Notes: a model not told the origin generated them from the sequence alone. DNA of 64,000 bases from an uncultured Alphaproteobacteria bacterium (GCA_958295695.1 OY282363.1:1301156-1365155), one strand, 5' to 3'; positions 45,132 through 55,277 are shown, counted from the stretch's first letter. Numbers and translations are program-made.

Positions 45132-46128
45132 GGCGCCCGCGTCGCCGCGCCATCGACGCGGCCAGGCGCAGCGCCTCGATCAGGCTCGCGGGCGAGGCCG
45201 TTCCCCGTCCCGCGATATCGAGGGCCGTGCCGTGGTCCGGCGAGGTGCGCACGAACGGCAGGCCGAGCGTGGCGTTCACGCCCTCCTCGAAGGCGAGGGT
45301 CTTGAGCGGGATGAGCGCCTGGTCGTGATACATGCACAGGGCGGCGTCGTAGGTCCGCCGCGCCCTGGCGTGGAACAGGGTGTCGGCCGGAAAAGGCCCC
45401 GAAGCGTCGATCCCGTCGGCGCGGAGGCGCTCGACCGCCGGCGCGACGATGTCGAGATCCTCGCGTCCCAGCGTCCCGCCTTCGCCGGCGTGAGGGTTGA
45501 GGCCCGCCACCGCCAGACGCGGCGCGGCGACGCCGAAATCGCGCCGCAGGGACCGGGCCGCGATCCGCCCGGCCGCCACGATGCGTTCGGCGGACAGCAT
45601 CTCGGGCACCCGGGCGAGGGGGACATGGGCGGTCACGGGGACGACCCTGAGGTCCGCGCCGACGAGCATCATGACGCCCCGCGTCCGCGGCCCCGCGAGC
45701 GCCGCGAGATACTCGGTGTGGCCCGGATGCGGGAACCCGGCGTCTTGCAGGACCGACTTCTGGATCGGATTCGTGACCACCGCTCCCGCCGCGCCGGCGC
45801 GCGCCATCGAGACCGCCTTCTCGATCGCGCCGGTGACGGCCGCGGCGTGGCGGACATCGGGCTTGCCCGGCTCGGCGTCCACGCGGTGGCCGATATCGAG
45901 GACCGCGAGCGCCCGGCCCAGGACCGCCTCGCGCGGTCTGGCGTCGGCGATGGTCTCGATGGGGGTCTCGAGGCCGAGGCGTTCCGCGAGCCGGGCCACG
46001 CGGTCGGGATCGTCGATCAGGAAGAAGGACGGCCCGTCGTCGCGCAGGGCGCGCCAGGCCTTCAGCGCGATCTCGCCGCCGATCCCGGCCGGTTCGCCCA
46101 TGGTCAGGGCGAGCGGCGCAAGGCTCAT
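45124..46128 (-). CDS. pdxA: 4-hydroxythreonine-4-phosphate dehydrogenase
   Basis: A 334-residue enzyme of pyridoxal phosphate synthesis. TMGEPAGIGGEI opens the protein. The metal-binding histidines are in PHPGHTEYLAAL, TAHVPLARV and MYHDQALIPLKTL. The ending TSPDHGTALDIAGRG is typical. The start overlaps the surA stop (ATGA). Order surA-pdxA-rsmA is conserved in proteobacteria. Confidence 0.97.
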   Translation of the reverse strand: MSLAPLALTMGEPAGIGGEIALKAWRALRDDGPSFFLIDDPDRVARLAERLGLETPIETIADARPREAVLGRALAVLDIGHRVDAEPGKPDVRHAAAVTGAIEKAVSMARAGAAGAVVTNPIQKSVLQDAGFPHPGHTEYLAALAGPRTRGVMMLVGADLRVVPVTAHVPLARVPEMLSAERIVAAGRIAARSLRRDFGVAAPRLAVAGLNPHAGEGGTLGREDLDIVAPAVERLRADGIDASGPFPADTLFHARARRTYDAALCMYHDQALIPLKTLAFEEGVNATLGLPFVRTSPDHGTALDIAGRGTASPASLIEALRLAASMARRRGRHG

Positions 46129-47393
46129 ATCCTGATGTCCACGAAGGCGGCGCCGCGCAGATCGCGTAGATAGCCGCGCGCCACGAGGTCGCCGCGCTCC
46201 GCTCTCAGCCGCCGGAAGATATCCTCGCGCGAGGGGAGACCGCCGTTCTCCTCGCGCGAGCACACCGTGATCGCGATCGCGCCCTGGGCCGTCGGCACCG
46301 GCGCGCTGGTCTGGCCGGCCGACAGCGACGCCACCGCCTGCTGGAACGCGGGCTGGAGATCGCTCAGGCGTACGGAGACGGGCGACCCGACCGAGAGGCC
46401 GGGGTCGGCCTCGCCCAGGGAGTCGAGATCGTCGCACGACCCGATGGCGGCGCCCGCCGCCGCGGCGCGTTCGATCGCCGCGGTTTCGTCCTCGCCTTCG
46501 CCGATCGGGAACGTTACCTGACGAAGGACGAGGTCGGCGTCCTGGGGACGGTCCTCGAACCCGACCCGCTTCTCGATCAGCAGGACGATCGAGAATCCCC
46601 CGATCACGCGGATGGGGTTCGAAAGCTCGTCGGGGCGGAGCGACGGCACGACGGCCGCCAGTTCATTCGAAAGCTGGCTTTCGACGATCCAGCCGAGTTC
46701 CCCGCCGTCGTTGCGGCTGGAGCCCTGGGAGAACTGGCTCGCCAGGGCGCGGAAGTCCGCGCCGGCGAGAATGGCGTCGCGCAGCCTCAGCATGCTGGCT
46801 TCCACTTCCGCCTCCCGCGACGGCTCGTCGACGGCCAGGAAGATCTCGGCCAGACGGAACGACGGTTGGTCGGCGGCGGCGCGGAGACGCTCGAGTTCCG
46901 CGTCGATGTCCTCGTCGGTGATCTCGTCCGGGCGCATGCGCCGCTCGACCAGTTCGGTCCAGACCGTTTCGGCCGTGAGCTGCCTGTTGAGGGCCTCGAC
47001 GCTCAGGCCGTTGGCGTCGATGAACGGGATGAGCTGGCCGGACGGCAGGCCGAGGTTCCGTTCGACGAACGAATAGGCCCGGTCGAAGTCGATGGCGGCG
47101 TCATCGAGACGCTCGCGCGCGGCCTCCTGGAGCTTGAGCCGCTCGTCGATCAGCGCTCTGAGCACTTGGGGCAGCAGTCTGTTCCGGGTCTCCGGCGTGT
47201 TCTCGATACCGCTCGTCGCGAAGATCAGGTCCATGCGTTGCAGGATGTCCAGCATGGTGATGGCGTCTTCGTTCACGGTCGCCGCGATCCGTCCCGTATC
47301 CTGCGCGCGCGCATCCGACGGCGGGACGGCGCGCCCCGTGAGCACGGCAAGAGCGAGGAAAAGCCCCGGGAGAAGGCGCAAGGCTCGAATCAT
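46125..47393 (-). CDS. surA: Periplasmic chaperone/peptidyl-prolyl isomerase SurA
   Basis: A 422-residue exported protein. The signal peptide ends near DARAQ. A SurA N-terminal helical domain (IAATVNEDAITMLDIL, RALIDERLKLQEA) is followed by a parvulin-type PPIase domain (EIFLAVDEP ... FSQGSSRNDGGELGWI). It chaperones outer-membrane proteins; its neighbour lptD is a known SurA client. Only one clear parvulin domain is seen, as in many alphaproteobacteria. Confidence 0.92.
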   Translation of the reverse strand: MIRALRLLPGLFLALAVLTGRAVPPSDARAQDTGRIAATVNEDAITMLDILQRMDLIFATSGIENTPETRNRLLPQVLRALIDERLKLQEAARERLDDAAIDFDRAYSFVERNLGLPSGQLIPFIDANGLSVEALNRQLTAETVWTELVERRMRPDEITDEDIDAELERLRAAADQPSFRLAEIFLAVDEPSREAEVEASMLRLRDAILAGADFRALASQFSQGSSRNDGGELGWIVESQLSNELAAVVPSLRPDELSNPIRVIGGFSIVLLIEKRVGFEDRPQDADLVLRQVTFPIGEGEDETAAIERAAAAGAAIGSCDDLDSLGEADPGLSVGSPVSVRLSDLQPAFQQAVASLSAGQTSAPVPTAQGAIAITVCSREENGGLPSREDIFRRLRAERGDLVARGYLRDLRGAAFVDIRI

Positions 47394-47465
47394 GGTCCGG
47401 TGTCTGAAGGACGACGGACCATGCGAGACGGGAAGCCCGGAATCAAGGCGGGTTCTGTGGCCGGC

Positions 47466-49613
47466 CTAGCCAAGAGACTTGAGCTCCACCGTGAAGAGAA
47501 TGACCGTCTCGGGATCGATCGCGACGTTGTCGGTGAAGCGGCGCTCGCCGCGGACCGCGATGACGACGCACTCGTTCTCGTAGACCAGCGATCCGCCGTA
47601 GGAGATCGTGCCGCCGCCGGAGAGGTCCTCCCGCCAGTCGGCCCGCAGGGTCCATTCCTCCATGAGTTCCAGCTTGCCCTGCATGGCGACCTGCTCGCGG
47701 GCTCCGGTCGTGTCGACGATGTCGCTCGCCGCGTCTTCGAGGCGGACGTAGCTGGCGTCGAACCTCGCCCAGTCGGGACCGACGCCGAAGCCGAGTTCCG
47801 ACCTGCGGAAGCTGAAGTCGTCGTGGTCGATCCGGAACCTGTAGAGCATGTCGACATACTCGTCCGGTCGGATCAGGAGACGGCCGACATAGTCCGAAAA
47901 GTGATCGCCGAGCCCCGACCGCGGCCCGAAGGTGCTGTCGTCCCGCTTGCGCCATGTCTGCCCGATCAGGAATTCGTTGGGTCCGCCGCCGAAGCCGAGC
48001 AACGTCATGCTCAGGCCATAGTTGACCCGCGCTCCGCCTTCGACCCGGTCGAGGCCCGGAAACCGGTTGACGCTGAACAGGTTGATCTCGTCGAACTCGA
48101 AGTCCCGGCTGTCCTCGTTGGGAATACGCTCGGGGTTGAGCCCGTTGGGGCTCCACACCGCCTGCACGATCGGCTCGACCATCTGCTGTAGCGCGCCGTC
48201 CGTTCGCGACAGCGGATAACGCCATTCCAGCGAGGTCCGGGGAACGACGCGCCCGACGAAGCCGGATTCTTCGGCCCGTCCGCCATCCACCGGAACGTAG
48301 TCGACGACATAGGCGTCGCCGCGCAGCGACGTCCCCAGGGTGAAGAAGTGGCCGCCATCGGTCAGCAGGGGACGTTCCCATCCGCCCTGGACGGAGACGC
48401 GCTTGCTGTTCACGCCCTCTTCGCGCGACAGCGCCATCGCATTGGCGTCGACCGTGAAGAACGACCCGTTCTCATCGGGGTCGGTCGCCAGACGATAATC
48501 CACGAGCGGCGCCACGACCGGAATCCTGTCGGACTCGTCCTCCCGGCGCAGTCCCTGGAAGACATAGCCGAAGGCCGAGGCGTAGGAGCGTCCGTGGAAA
48601 CCCTCGATGTAGAGGTCCGACGTCAGGGTGTCGCTGTTGTCGAAGCCGTAGCGCGAAAGATAGCTGTCGTCGGACGCCCGATAGAGATCGAAGCCGTACC
48701 GCCAGATGTCGTCGTGCCGCCACTGGCCCTCGCCGTGAAGGTGCCAGCGCTCGTCCCGGCCGTCGGTCCTGACGCCGAAGTCGTCTCGTGCGTCGGCGGA
48801 GGTGGCCGACCCGTCGAACGCGTAGGCGCCGGTTTCGGTGCGTTCCCTGTACTCGCCCAGCAGGACGACGCCCTCGTTCTGGGTGATGAGCGGCGTGACG
48901 GTCGCATCCCGGTTCGGCCCCAGGACGAGATGGTAGGGAATGCGCACTTGGTGGCCCAGAATGCTGCTTGAGCCGTAGGTCGGCTTCAGAAAGCCGGTGC
49001 GACGCTCGACCGTCGGGTCCGGGTGGCGCAGATAGGGCGTGTAAAACACCGGGACGCCGAACACTTCGAGCGTCGCGTCGTGGTAGACGATGTCCCGCAG
49101 GAGTCGGTCGTGGACCGCGCGGCGGGCCTTGACCTGCCAGAGCGGCGCGCGGCCGGGAGTCTCCGGGCAGAGTTCGCAGGGACTGTAGACGGCCTTCGCC
49201 ATCTCCGTGGTCCGGCCCCCGAGCCTGCGCGCGCCGTTGGCCGCGAGCCGGGCGTTCTCCGCCAGAAGGACCCGGACCCCGCGGATCACGCCCTCCCGCA
49301 GGTCGCCGGTCATCTCGGCATGGTCCGAGAACAGGATCTCGCCGGTCGGTTCCACGATGACGACGTTGCCCGACGCGGTGACGAGGTCGGCCGGTTCGTC
49401 GTAGGTGACGGTATCGGCTTGAAGGATGCGGCCCTCGTGGGCGAACTCGACCGAGCCCGACGCGGTCGCGATTCCGCTCGACTCGTCGTAGTGTACACGG
49501 TCGGCCCGCATCACGACACGGTTCCCGGCCGCGTCGTCCTGGGCCGCCGCCGGCGTCGTCGGCAAGGCCAGGGCGAGCGCGACGGCGAGCGCGGCCAGCG
49601 CGCGCGGCGCCAT
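47466..49613 (-). CDS. lptD: LPS-assembly protein LptD
   Basis: A 715-residue outer-membrane barrel that inserts lipopolysaccharide with LptE. After a signal peptide (to PAAAQ) comes an OstA/LptA-like beta-jellyroll (MRADRVHYDESSGIATASGSV, repeats to about 160), then SPCELCPETPGRAPLW and a long beta-barrel. YGGSLVYENECVVIAV near the end is typical. Cysteines CELC and the late Cys could form the usual disulfides. Its start overlaps the lptG stop (TGATG). Confidence 0.95.
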   Translation of the reverse strand: MAPRALAALAVALALALPTTPAAAQDDAAGNRVVMRADRVHYDESSGIATASGSVEFAHEGRILQADTVTYDEPADLVTASGNVVIVEPTGEILFSDHAEMTGDLREGVIRGVRVLLAENARLAANGARRLGGRTTEMAKAVYSPCELCPETPGRAPLWQVKARRAVHDRLLRDIVYHDATLEVFGVPVFYTPYLRHPDPTVERRTGFLKPTYGSSSILGHQVRIPYHLVLGPNRDATVTPLITQNEGVVLLGEYRERTETGAYAFDGSATSADARDDFGVRTDGRDERWHLHGEGQWRHDDIWRYGFDLYRASDDSYLSRYGFDNSDTLTSDLYIEGFHGRSYASAFGYVFQGLRREDESDRIPVVAPLVDYRLATDPDENGSFFTVDANAMALSREEGVNSKRVSVQGGWERPLLTDGGHFFTLGTSLRGDAYVVDYVPVDGGRAEESGFVGRVVPRTSLEWRYPLSRTDGALQQMVEPIVQAVWSPNGLNPERIPNEDSRDFEFDEINLFSVNRFPGLDRVEGGARVNYGLSMTLLGFGGGPNEFLIGQTWRKRDDSTFGPRSGLGDHFSDYVGRLLIRPDEYVDMLYRFRIDHDDFSFRRSELGFGVGPDWARFDASYVRLEDAASDIVDTTGAREQVAMQGKLELMEEWTLRADWREDLSGGGTISYGGSLVYENECVVIAVRGERRFTDNVAIDPETVILFTVELKSLG

Positions 49614-50707
49614 CAGCCGTCCTCCATGTGGAACAGCAGCGCGCCGCCGATCATGGCGAAGATCGCGGCGGGCGCCCACGCCGACAGCACGGGCGGCAAC
49701 TTGCCCGACATGCCGAGCGCGAGCGATACGTCCGAGAGGAAGTAGAGGAGGAAGCCGGCGCCCAGGCCGGCGACGATGAAGAGGCCGAGCCTGCCCTGCC
49801 GGGTGAGGCGCAGCGAGAACACCGCCGCGACGAAGACCATGGCCGCCAGAAGCAGAGGGGTCGACAGGATGGCGTGCCAATGGATCTCGTGGCGCGTCAC
49901 CGAGAAGCCCGCCCGTTCCATCGTCTCGATGAAACCCGGCAGTTCCCAGAACGACAGGGTTTCCGGCGAGGCGAGGCTGCTCTGGATGCGGGAAACCGTG
50001 AGCTCGGTCGGCATTTGCAGCCTGTCGTGCGTCTCGACGGTCGCGTTGGAGCGCGTGATCGAAACGTTCGCCAGGTCCCAATGGCCGTCCAGGAGAACCG
50101 CCGTTTCGGCGTCCACCCGTTCGACGAAGCGGTCGCCGTCCTCGAATGTGAAGATGATGACGTCGCCCAGTTCCGCGCCGTGCGCCGAGACGCGGTTGGC
50201 GTGGATGACGAACTGGCGTTTCCTGTCGCCCTCGCGCAGCCAGAGCCCGCCCGGCGAGACCGCGAGATGGCTGCTCTGCCCTCTCAGGAACCTCGTTTCG
50301 AGCTGCTCGAAGCGCGACGTCATCGCCGAGGCGAGCGGGCTGAACGCCGTGACCGCGAATGCGCCCAGCATCAGCGCGATCGCGAGGGAAGGCAGCAGGA
50401 ACTGCCAGGCGGACACGCCCGCCGCGCGGCTGACGACGAGCTCGTGCGTCCGCTCCAGCCAGACATAGGTGAGCATGGCGCCGAACAGCAGGGCGAAGGG
50501 AAGGGCCTTTTGCGCCAGGAACGGCGCCCGGAGCAGGGCCATCTCGAGCACGAGACCGAATCCGGCTTCCTCGCGCGAGGAAGCCCGGTCGCCGAGGTTG
50601 ACGAGATCGATCAGAAAGGCGACCGCGACCAGCACGCCGAAGACGAGCGCGAAGGACGACAGGAACCGCCGGGCGATGTAGCGCGAGAGGGTGGGCGAAA
50701 CGTACAT
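49613..50707 (-). CDS. lptG: LPS export permease LptG
   Basis: A 364-residue inner-membrane subunit of the LptB2FG transporter that pulls LPS out of the membrane. It has helices at both ends (about six in all) around a periplasmic jellyroll. LSRYIARRFLSSFALVF opens it; YVWLERTHELVVSRAAGVSAWQ carries the coupling helix that touches LptB. It lies two bases after the lptF stop. Confidence 0.95.
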   Translation of the reverse strand: MYVSPTLSRYIARRFLSSFALVFGVLVAVAFLIDLVNLGDRASSREEAGFGLVLEMALLRAPFLAQKALPFALLFGAMLTYVWLERTHELVVSRAAGVSAWQFLLPSLAIALMLGAFAVTAFSPLASAMTSRFEQLETRFLRGQSSHLAVSPGGLWLREGDRKRQFVIHANRVSAHGAELGDVIIFTFEDGDRFVERVDAETAVLLDGHWDLANVSITRSNATVETHDRLQMPTELTVSRIQSSLASPETLSFWELPGFIETMERAGFSVTRHEIHWHAILSTPLLLAAMVFVAAVFSLRLTRQGRLGLFIVAGLGAGFLLYFLSDVSLALGMSGKLPPVLSAWAPAAIFAMIGGALLFHMEDG

Positions 50708-50709
50708 GC

Positions 50710-51834
50710 TCAGGGCCTGCCGGGCATGAGGCGGAGCAGCGCGCGCGGCCACGGGAACCCGCGCCGCGTCATGACCGGGACCGAGAGGCCGCAGGCCAGC
50801 ACGGGAAGGGCGTAGTAGGCGCCCGCCATCGCCGGGTTCTTGACGATCAGGCCGGCGAGCGCGAACGATCCGCAGATGTAGGCGAACCCGCCCGCGATCC
50901 CCCGGGCGATCCGCGGCCACTGCCTGCGCCGGTCGGACTCGCCCGCGAGCATCGCCGCGACCCCGATCAACGACAGCGCCAGGGCGTCGAACGGCGTCAC
51001 GATCCTGCGGTGCGCTTCGGCGATCAGATCGTTCCGGCGCTTCCGCTCGTCGTCGGTCCGCGGTTCGCGCAGCAGTTCCGGAAGATAGCGCTCCTTGGGT
51101 TCGCGGTAGCGGGCGTCGGGCGTCTCGACGATGGGCGAGAGGTCGAGCGTGTAGCTGTCGAAGTAGAGCATGCTCAGGGTCCGGTCGGCGCCCGAACTTT
51201 CCTGGCGGTTGCCTTTGCCGAGCACGAGCATCGGCCCGCGCGGACTCGCCACCAACGCGCCCCATTCGGCCATCATGGTGACGGCGAGGCCGGGATCCCG
51301 GCTGTCGTGGACGAGGATGCCGAGGAGCCTGCCGTCTCGGTTGCGGGCGCGGACATAGACCGTAAGCTCGTCGACCACTTGGTTGAACACGCCCTCCCGC
51401 AGCAGGACGCGGGAGAAATCCGTGCGCAGCACGAACTGTTCGTCCTTGAACGCGCGGAAACCCGCGGGCATGAGGTAGAGCGATAGGGCGAACCCGATCG
51501 CGGTGCAGAGAACGCCGAGGATCAGCGCCGGTCGCGCCAGCCCCCAATGGCTGACGCCAGCCGCCCGCAGGGCGACGAGCTCGCGGTCGGAGATGAGGCG
51601 GTTGTAGGTGTGGATCACCGCGCACAGCGCCGCGACCGGAACGACCACCATCAGCACCGTGGGCATCAGGAGCAGGGTCAGCTGCAGGAAGCTGACGACC
51701 GAAAGCCCCCTGTTGACGATGAGGTCGATGAAACGCAGCGACTGGCTCAACCAGATCACTCCGGCCAGCGCCAGCGTCACGCCCGCGGCCGTCGTCAGAA
51801 GCGACTTGAGGATGTAGAGGGTATGCTCGCGCAC
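50710..51834 (-). CDS. lptF: LPS export permease LptF
   Basis: A 374-residue partner of LptG. LRFIDLIVNRGLSVVSFLQL and YNRLISDRELVALRAAGVS (coupling helix) are the family blocks; the periplasmic domain is in the middle and three helices follow. The start is GTG at 51834 (MREHTLYILKSL). The unit lptF-lptG-lptD-surA-pdxA-rsmA runs on one strand with overlaps. 51835-52033, the divergent spacer to pepA, shows no gene. Confidence 0.95.
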   Translation of the reverse strand: MREHTLYILKSLLTTAAGVTLALAGVIWLSQSLRFIDLIVNRGLSVVSFLQLTLLLMPTVLMVVVPVAALCAVIHTYNRLISDRELVALRAAGVSHWGLARPALILGVLCTAIGFALSLYLMPAGFRAFKDEQFVLRTDFSRVLLREGVFNQVVDELTVYVRARNRDGRLLGILVHDSRDPGLAVTMMAEWGALVASPRGPMLVLGKGNRQESSGADRTLSMLYFDSYTLDLSPIVETPDARYREPKERYLPELLREPRTDDERKRRNDLIAEAHRRIVTPFDALALSLIGVAAMLAGESDRRRQWPRIARGIAGGFAYICGSFALAGLIVKNPAMAGAYYALPVLACGLSVPVMTRRGFPWPRALLRLMPGRP

Positions 51835-52033
51835 GCGCCGCGCCTTCTCGCCGGGTTGCCTCGGGATCCACGCCTAGCCTGGCTCGGGTCGCCCGACTAT
51901 ACGCGATGACCGGCGGCAAGTCAGCGGCGGAGGTCGCGATCCGGCCTCGGCGGGCGCCCGCGGGCCTTCACAACGCCGGACGATCCGCTACAGTCTCCGG
52001 CCGTTCCAGGCCGCCGAAGCCCGGGAGGACGCC

Positions 52034-53503
52034 ATGGATATCGCTTTCGCCAACGCCATCCCCGAAGACGCCGACACCGTTCTCGTGGCGGTCGAGGAGG
52101 GCCGGAAGCTGTTTCCTTCCGCCCAGGCGTTCGACGAAACCGCGGGCGGGGCGGTCGGCCGCGCGGTCCGGGTCGGGCGATACAGCGGCAAGAAGGGGGA
52201 GATGCTCGATATTCTCGCGCCCGACGGCGTGGCGGCCGAGCGCATCGTCGCCGTGGGCGCGGGCGACTACTCCGCGTTCGAACCGCTCGACCGCCAGAAG
52301 CTCGGCGGCGACGCCTGGGCGCATCTCAACAAGGTCGGCGCCCGGCGCGTGGCGGTGCCGACCTCGTCGGCGCTCGATGTCTGCGACTTCGCGCACGGCA
52401 TGGTGCTGAGGAGCTATCGCTTCGACGCCTACCGCACCAGGATCGAGGACGAGGACCGACCGACGGTCGAGAAAATCACCATCGTCGCCGACGACCTCGA
52501 CGGCGCCGAGGACAAGGCCCGAAGGCTCCAGCACCTCGCCGATGGCGTCTTCCTGACCCGGAACCTCGTCAGCGAGCCCGCCAACACGCTTTACCCCGAG
52601 GAGTTCGCGCGCCGCGCCGGCGCGCTCTCGGCGCTCGGCGTCGACGTCGAGGCGCTGGGCGAGGCGAGGATGGCCGAGCTCGGCATGGGAGCGCTGCTCG
52701 GCGTCGGCCAGGGCAGCGAGAGGGAAAGCCAGCTCGTCGTCATGCGCTGGGAAGGCGGCGCCGGTGACGATCCCTGGCTCGCCGTGGTGGGCAAGGGTGT
52801 GTGCTTCGACACCGGCGGCATCTCGCTCAAGCCCGGCGCCGGCATGGAGGAGATGAAGTTCGACATGGCGGGCGCGGGCTGCGTGACGGGCCTCATGCAC
52901 GTGCTCGCCGCGCGCGGCGCCAGGGCGAATGTCGTCGGCGTGATCGGCTGTGTCGAGAACATGCCCTCGCACCGGGCGCAGCGCCCGGGCGACGTCGTCA
53001 CGACCATGTCGGGACAGACCATCGAGGTCGTCAACACCGATGCGGAAGGCCGGCTCGTGCTGGCCGACGCGCTCCACTACACGGTCGAGACCTTCAAGCC
53101 GAAGCAGGTCGTCGATCTCGCCACGCTCACCGGCGCGATCGTCGTGGCGCTCGGCTCCTACCGGGCCGGCGTGTTCTCCAACGACGACGACCTCGCCTCG
53201 GCGCTCCGAGCCGCCGGCGAGGAGACCGGCGAGGAGCTCTGGCGCATGCCGCTCGGCGAGCGCTACGACAAGGACATCGCCTCCGACATCGCCGACATGA
53301 AGAATGTCGGCAAGGCGCGGGAGGCCGGCTCCACGGCGGGCGCGGTCCTGCTGCGGCGCTTCGTCGGGGACACGCCCTGGGCCCACCTCGACATCGCGGG
53401 CACGGCCTGGACGAAGTCCGACGAACCCCTCGCGCCCAAGGGCGCCACGGGCTTCGGCGTCCGCCTGCTCGACCGTTTCGTCGCCGACAACTGGGAAGCG
53501 TGA
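52034..53503 (+). CDS. pepA: Leucyl aminopeptidase (M17)
   Basis: A 489-residue cytosolic aminopeptidase with two metal ions. The signature NTDAEGRLVLADAL is complete, and GKGVCFDTGGISLKP and FDMAGAGCVTGLMHVLAA hold the other metal and catalytic residues. The N-terminal 160 residues form the usual extra domain. It is followed by holC after 118 bp, a common arrangement. Confidence 0.97.
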   Translation: MDIAFANAIPEDADTVLVAVEEGRKLFPSAQAFDETAGGAVGRAVRVGRYSGKKGEMLDILAPDGVAAERIVAVGAGDYSAFEPLDRQKLGGDAWAHLNKVGARRVAVPTSSALDVCDFAHGMVLRSYRFDAYRTRIEDEDRPTVEKITIVADDLDGAEDKARRLQHLADGVFLTRNLVSEPANTLYPEEFARRAGALSALGVDVEALGEARMAELGMGALLGVGQGSERESQLVVMRWEGGAGDDPWLAVVGKGVCFDTGGISLKPGAGMEEMKFDMAGAGCVTGLMHVLAARGARANVVGVIGCVENMPSHRAQRPGDVVTTMSGQTIEVVNTDAEGRLVLADALHYTVETFKPKQVVDLATLTGAIVVALGSYRAGVFSNDDDLASALRAAGEETGEELWRMPLGERYDKDIASDIADMKNVGKAREAGSTAGAVLLRRFVGDTPWAHLDIAGTAWTKSDEPLAPKGATGFGVRLLDRFVADNWEA

Positions 53504-53621
53504 CCCGGCGTCCCTCCACGAGGGCGTCGTCCGGGGCCGAGCCGTCCTCGAACGCCGGAATCCCGGCCCGCGCCCCGCTCGTCCGGGACGACGCCCTCGG
53601 CATGAGCGGGGCGAGGCGTCC

Positions 53622-54095
53622 ATGACGGACATCGGCTTCTACCACCTGCTGCGCACGCCGCTCGAGCGGGCGCTGCCCAGGCTGCTGGAGAAGGCTCTCG
53701 GTCGCGGCATGCGGGCGCTCGTGGTGACCGGCTCGCAAGAGCGCACCGACCGTCTGAACGAGTTCCTGTGGACCTACGATCCCGCCAGCTTCCTGCCCCA
53801 CGGCGCCGCGGCCGACGGGTCGCCCGATCGCCAGCCGGTCTGGCTCTCCGACCGCGAGGCCAACGCCAACGGCGCCGACCTGCTCGTCCTTCTCGACAAC
53901 GCCGACAGCGAGCGGCTGGAGGCCTACGAGCGCGTCATCGACCTGTTCGACGGCCATGACGCCGCCGCGGTCGCCGCCGCGCGTCGGCGCTGGTCGGCCC
54001 GCAAGGAGGCCGGCCACGGCCTGACCTACTGGCGCCAGACCGAACGCGGCGGCTGGGAGAAGAAGGCCGAAGCCCATGCGCGGGACGATGCGTGA
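53622..54095 (+). CDS. holC: DNA polymerase III chi subunit
   Basis: A 157-residue protein that links the clamp loader to SSB. IGFYHLLRTPLERALPRLLEKAL, RTDRLNEFLWTYDPASFLPHG and LVLLDNADSERLEAYERVID are typical of alphaproteobacterial HolC. The end (RRRWSARKEAGHGLTYWRQ) is also conserved. The ATG at 53622 was chosen from the start of homology. Confidence 0.93.
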   Translation: MTDIGFYHLLRTPLERALPRLLEKALGRGMRALVVTGSQERTDRLNEFLWTYDPASFLPHGAAADGSPDRQPVWLSDREANANGADLLVLLDNADSERLEAYERVIDLFDGHDAAAVAAARRRWSARKEAGHGLTYWRQTERGGWEKKAEAHARDDA

Positions 54096-54127
54096 TCCGC
54101 ATCCTGTCGGATTGGATCGGCGCCGGT

Positions 54128-54182
54128 CCCCTTCGGCAAGCTCGGGGCAGGCTCTCGATACGCGCCCCGGGGTGAGGGGCCG
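54128..54182. repeat. REP-like element, copy D
   Basis: CCCCTTCGGCAAGCTCGGGG, then TCTCGATACG and GCCCCGGGGTGAGGGG. This is the family core in inverted order relative to copy B's right arm. It fills the gap between holC and a convergent GFA-like gene. Confidence 0.6.
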
Positions 54183-54234
54183 GGGTAGGCGGGGAACGGG
54201 ACCCCCCCGCCCCGAGATGGCGCGCGGCGCCGTC

Positions 54235-54711
54235 TCACCCCATCAGCCGTTTCATCCGGGCGAGGCTTTCCCCGGGCCACACCTCCCGGGCGTTGTAGTA
54301 TTCCGGCACGGCGGGTTTGCCTTCGGGCAGCGCGACCCAGGGTTGCCTGGTCGAGGTGTAGATGTGGATGTCGGGCTCGAGGACCGCGCCGCCGTCGAGG
54401 CTGCCGGCGCGCACGAAGGCGAGCCTGTCGCCGGCGGCCCCGTAGTGGCTCCACAGGGCGATGCGGCAGGCGGGGCAGCGCAGGATGGTCTGTCCCTTGC
54501 CCGAGGGCGTGGGCACCGGCGCGGCCTCGGGCTCGCCCTCGAGCAGCTCGATCCGGTCGGTCTCGATCATGGCGTTGACGGCGAAGGCGCCGCCCGACTG
54601 GCGCTGGCACCACGTGCAGTGGCAGGCCTGGACGAAGAGCGGCGCGGCGGTCATGCGGTAGCGGACCCGGCCGCAGGCGCAGCCGCCTTCGGCGGAAAAG
54701 CTCTCGGACAT
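54235..54711 (-). CDS. GFA-like zinc-binding protein, second member
   Basis: A 158-residue GFA-family protein. The zinc cysteines are in GGCACGRVRY, ACHCTWCQRQSGG and RCPACRIALWSHYG. A C-terminal extension of about 45 residues (HIYTSTRQPWVALPEGKPAV) is common in this branch. It is not closely similar to the protein at 7579 outside the zinc sites. Function unknown beyond metal binding. Confidence 0.88.
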   Translation of the reverse strand: MSESFSAEGGCACGRVRYRMTAAPLFVQACHCTWCQRQSGGAFAVNAMIETDRIELLEGEPEAAPVPTPSGKGQTILRCPACRIALWSHYGAAGDRLAFVRAGSLDGGAVLEPDIHIYTSTRQPWVALPEGKPAVPEYYNAREVWPGESLARMKRLMG

Positions 54712-54857
54712 GGCGCGAGGTCTCCCGGACAGATTGCATGTTCCCGTTGCGTTTCACGTGAAACGCTCCGCGCCCATCGCTGGACGCGCCGCGGCGCGGT
54801 CCCTATAAGGCGCGCGAAATCCCCGGCCTTCAACCCTCACGGACGGATACTCCAACC

Positions 54858-55277
54858 ATGGGCGAGCGCACCCTTTCGATCATCAAGCCGGACGCCACCC
54901 GCCGCGGCCTGACGGGCAGGATCGTCGCCATGCTGGAAGAGGCCGGCCTGCGGATCGTCGCCCAGAAGCGCGTCCGCATGACGAGGGCCCAGGCCGAGAC
55001 CTTCTATGCCGTCCACGGGGAGCGCCCGTTCTTCGATTCGCTCGTGGCGTTCATGACCTCGGGCCCGGTCGTCGTCCAGGTGCTGGAGGGCGAGAACGCG
55101 GTGGCGAGGAACCGCGAGGCGATGGGCGCGACGAATCCCGCCGACGCCGCCGAAGGCACGATCCGCAAGCTGTTCGCCGAATCGGTCGAGGCCAACTCGG
55201 TCCACGGCTCGGACTCGCCCGAGAGCGCCGCCGTCGAGATCGCCTACTTCTTCTCGGGCTCGGAGATCGTCGGCTGA
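54858..55277 (+). CDS. ndk: Nucleoside diphosphate kinase
   Basis: A 139-residue enzyme that equalises nucleoside triphosphate pools. [18 protein letters not shown] opens it, and the phosphorylated histidine lies in [14 protein letters not shown]. Length and motifs are standard. The next gene begins 13 bases downstream. Confidence 0.98.
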   Translation: MGERTLSIIKPDATRRGLTGRIVAMLEEAGLRIVAQKRVRMTRAQAETFYAVHGERPFFDSLVAFMTSGPVVVQVLEGENAVARNREAMGATNPADAAEGTIRKLFAESVEANSVHGSDSPESAAVEIAYFFSGSEIVG

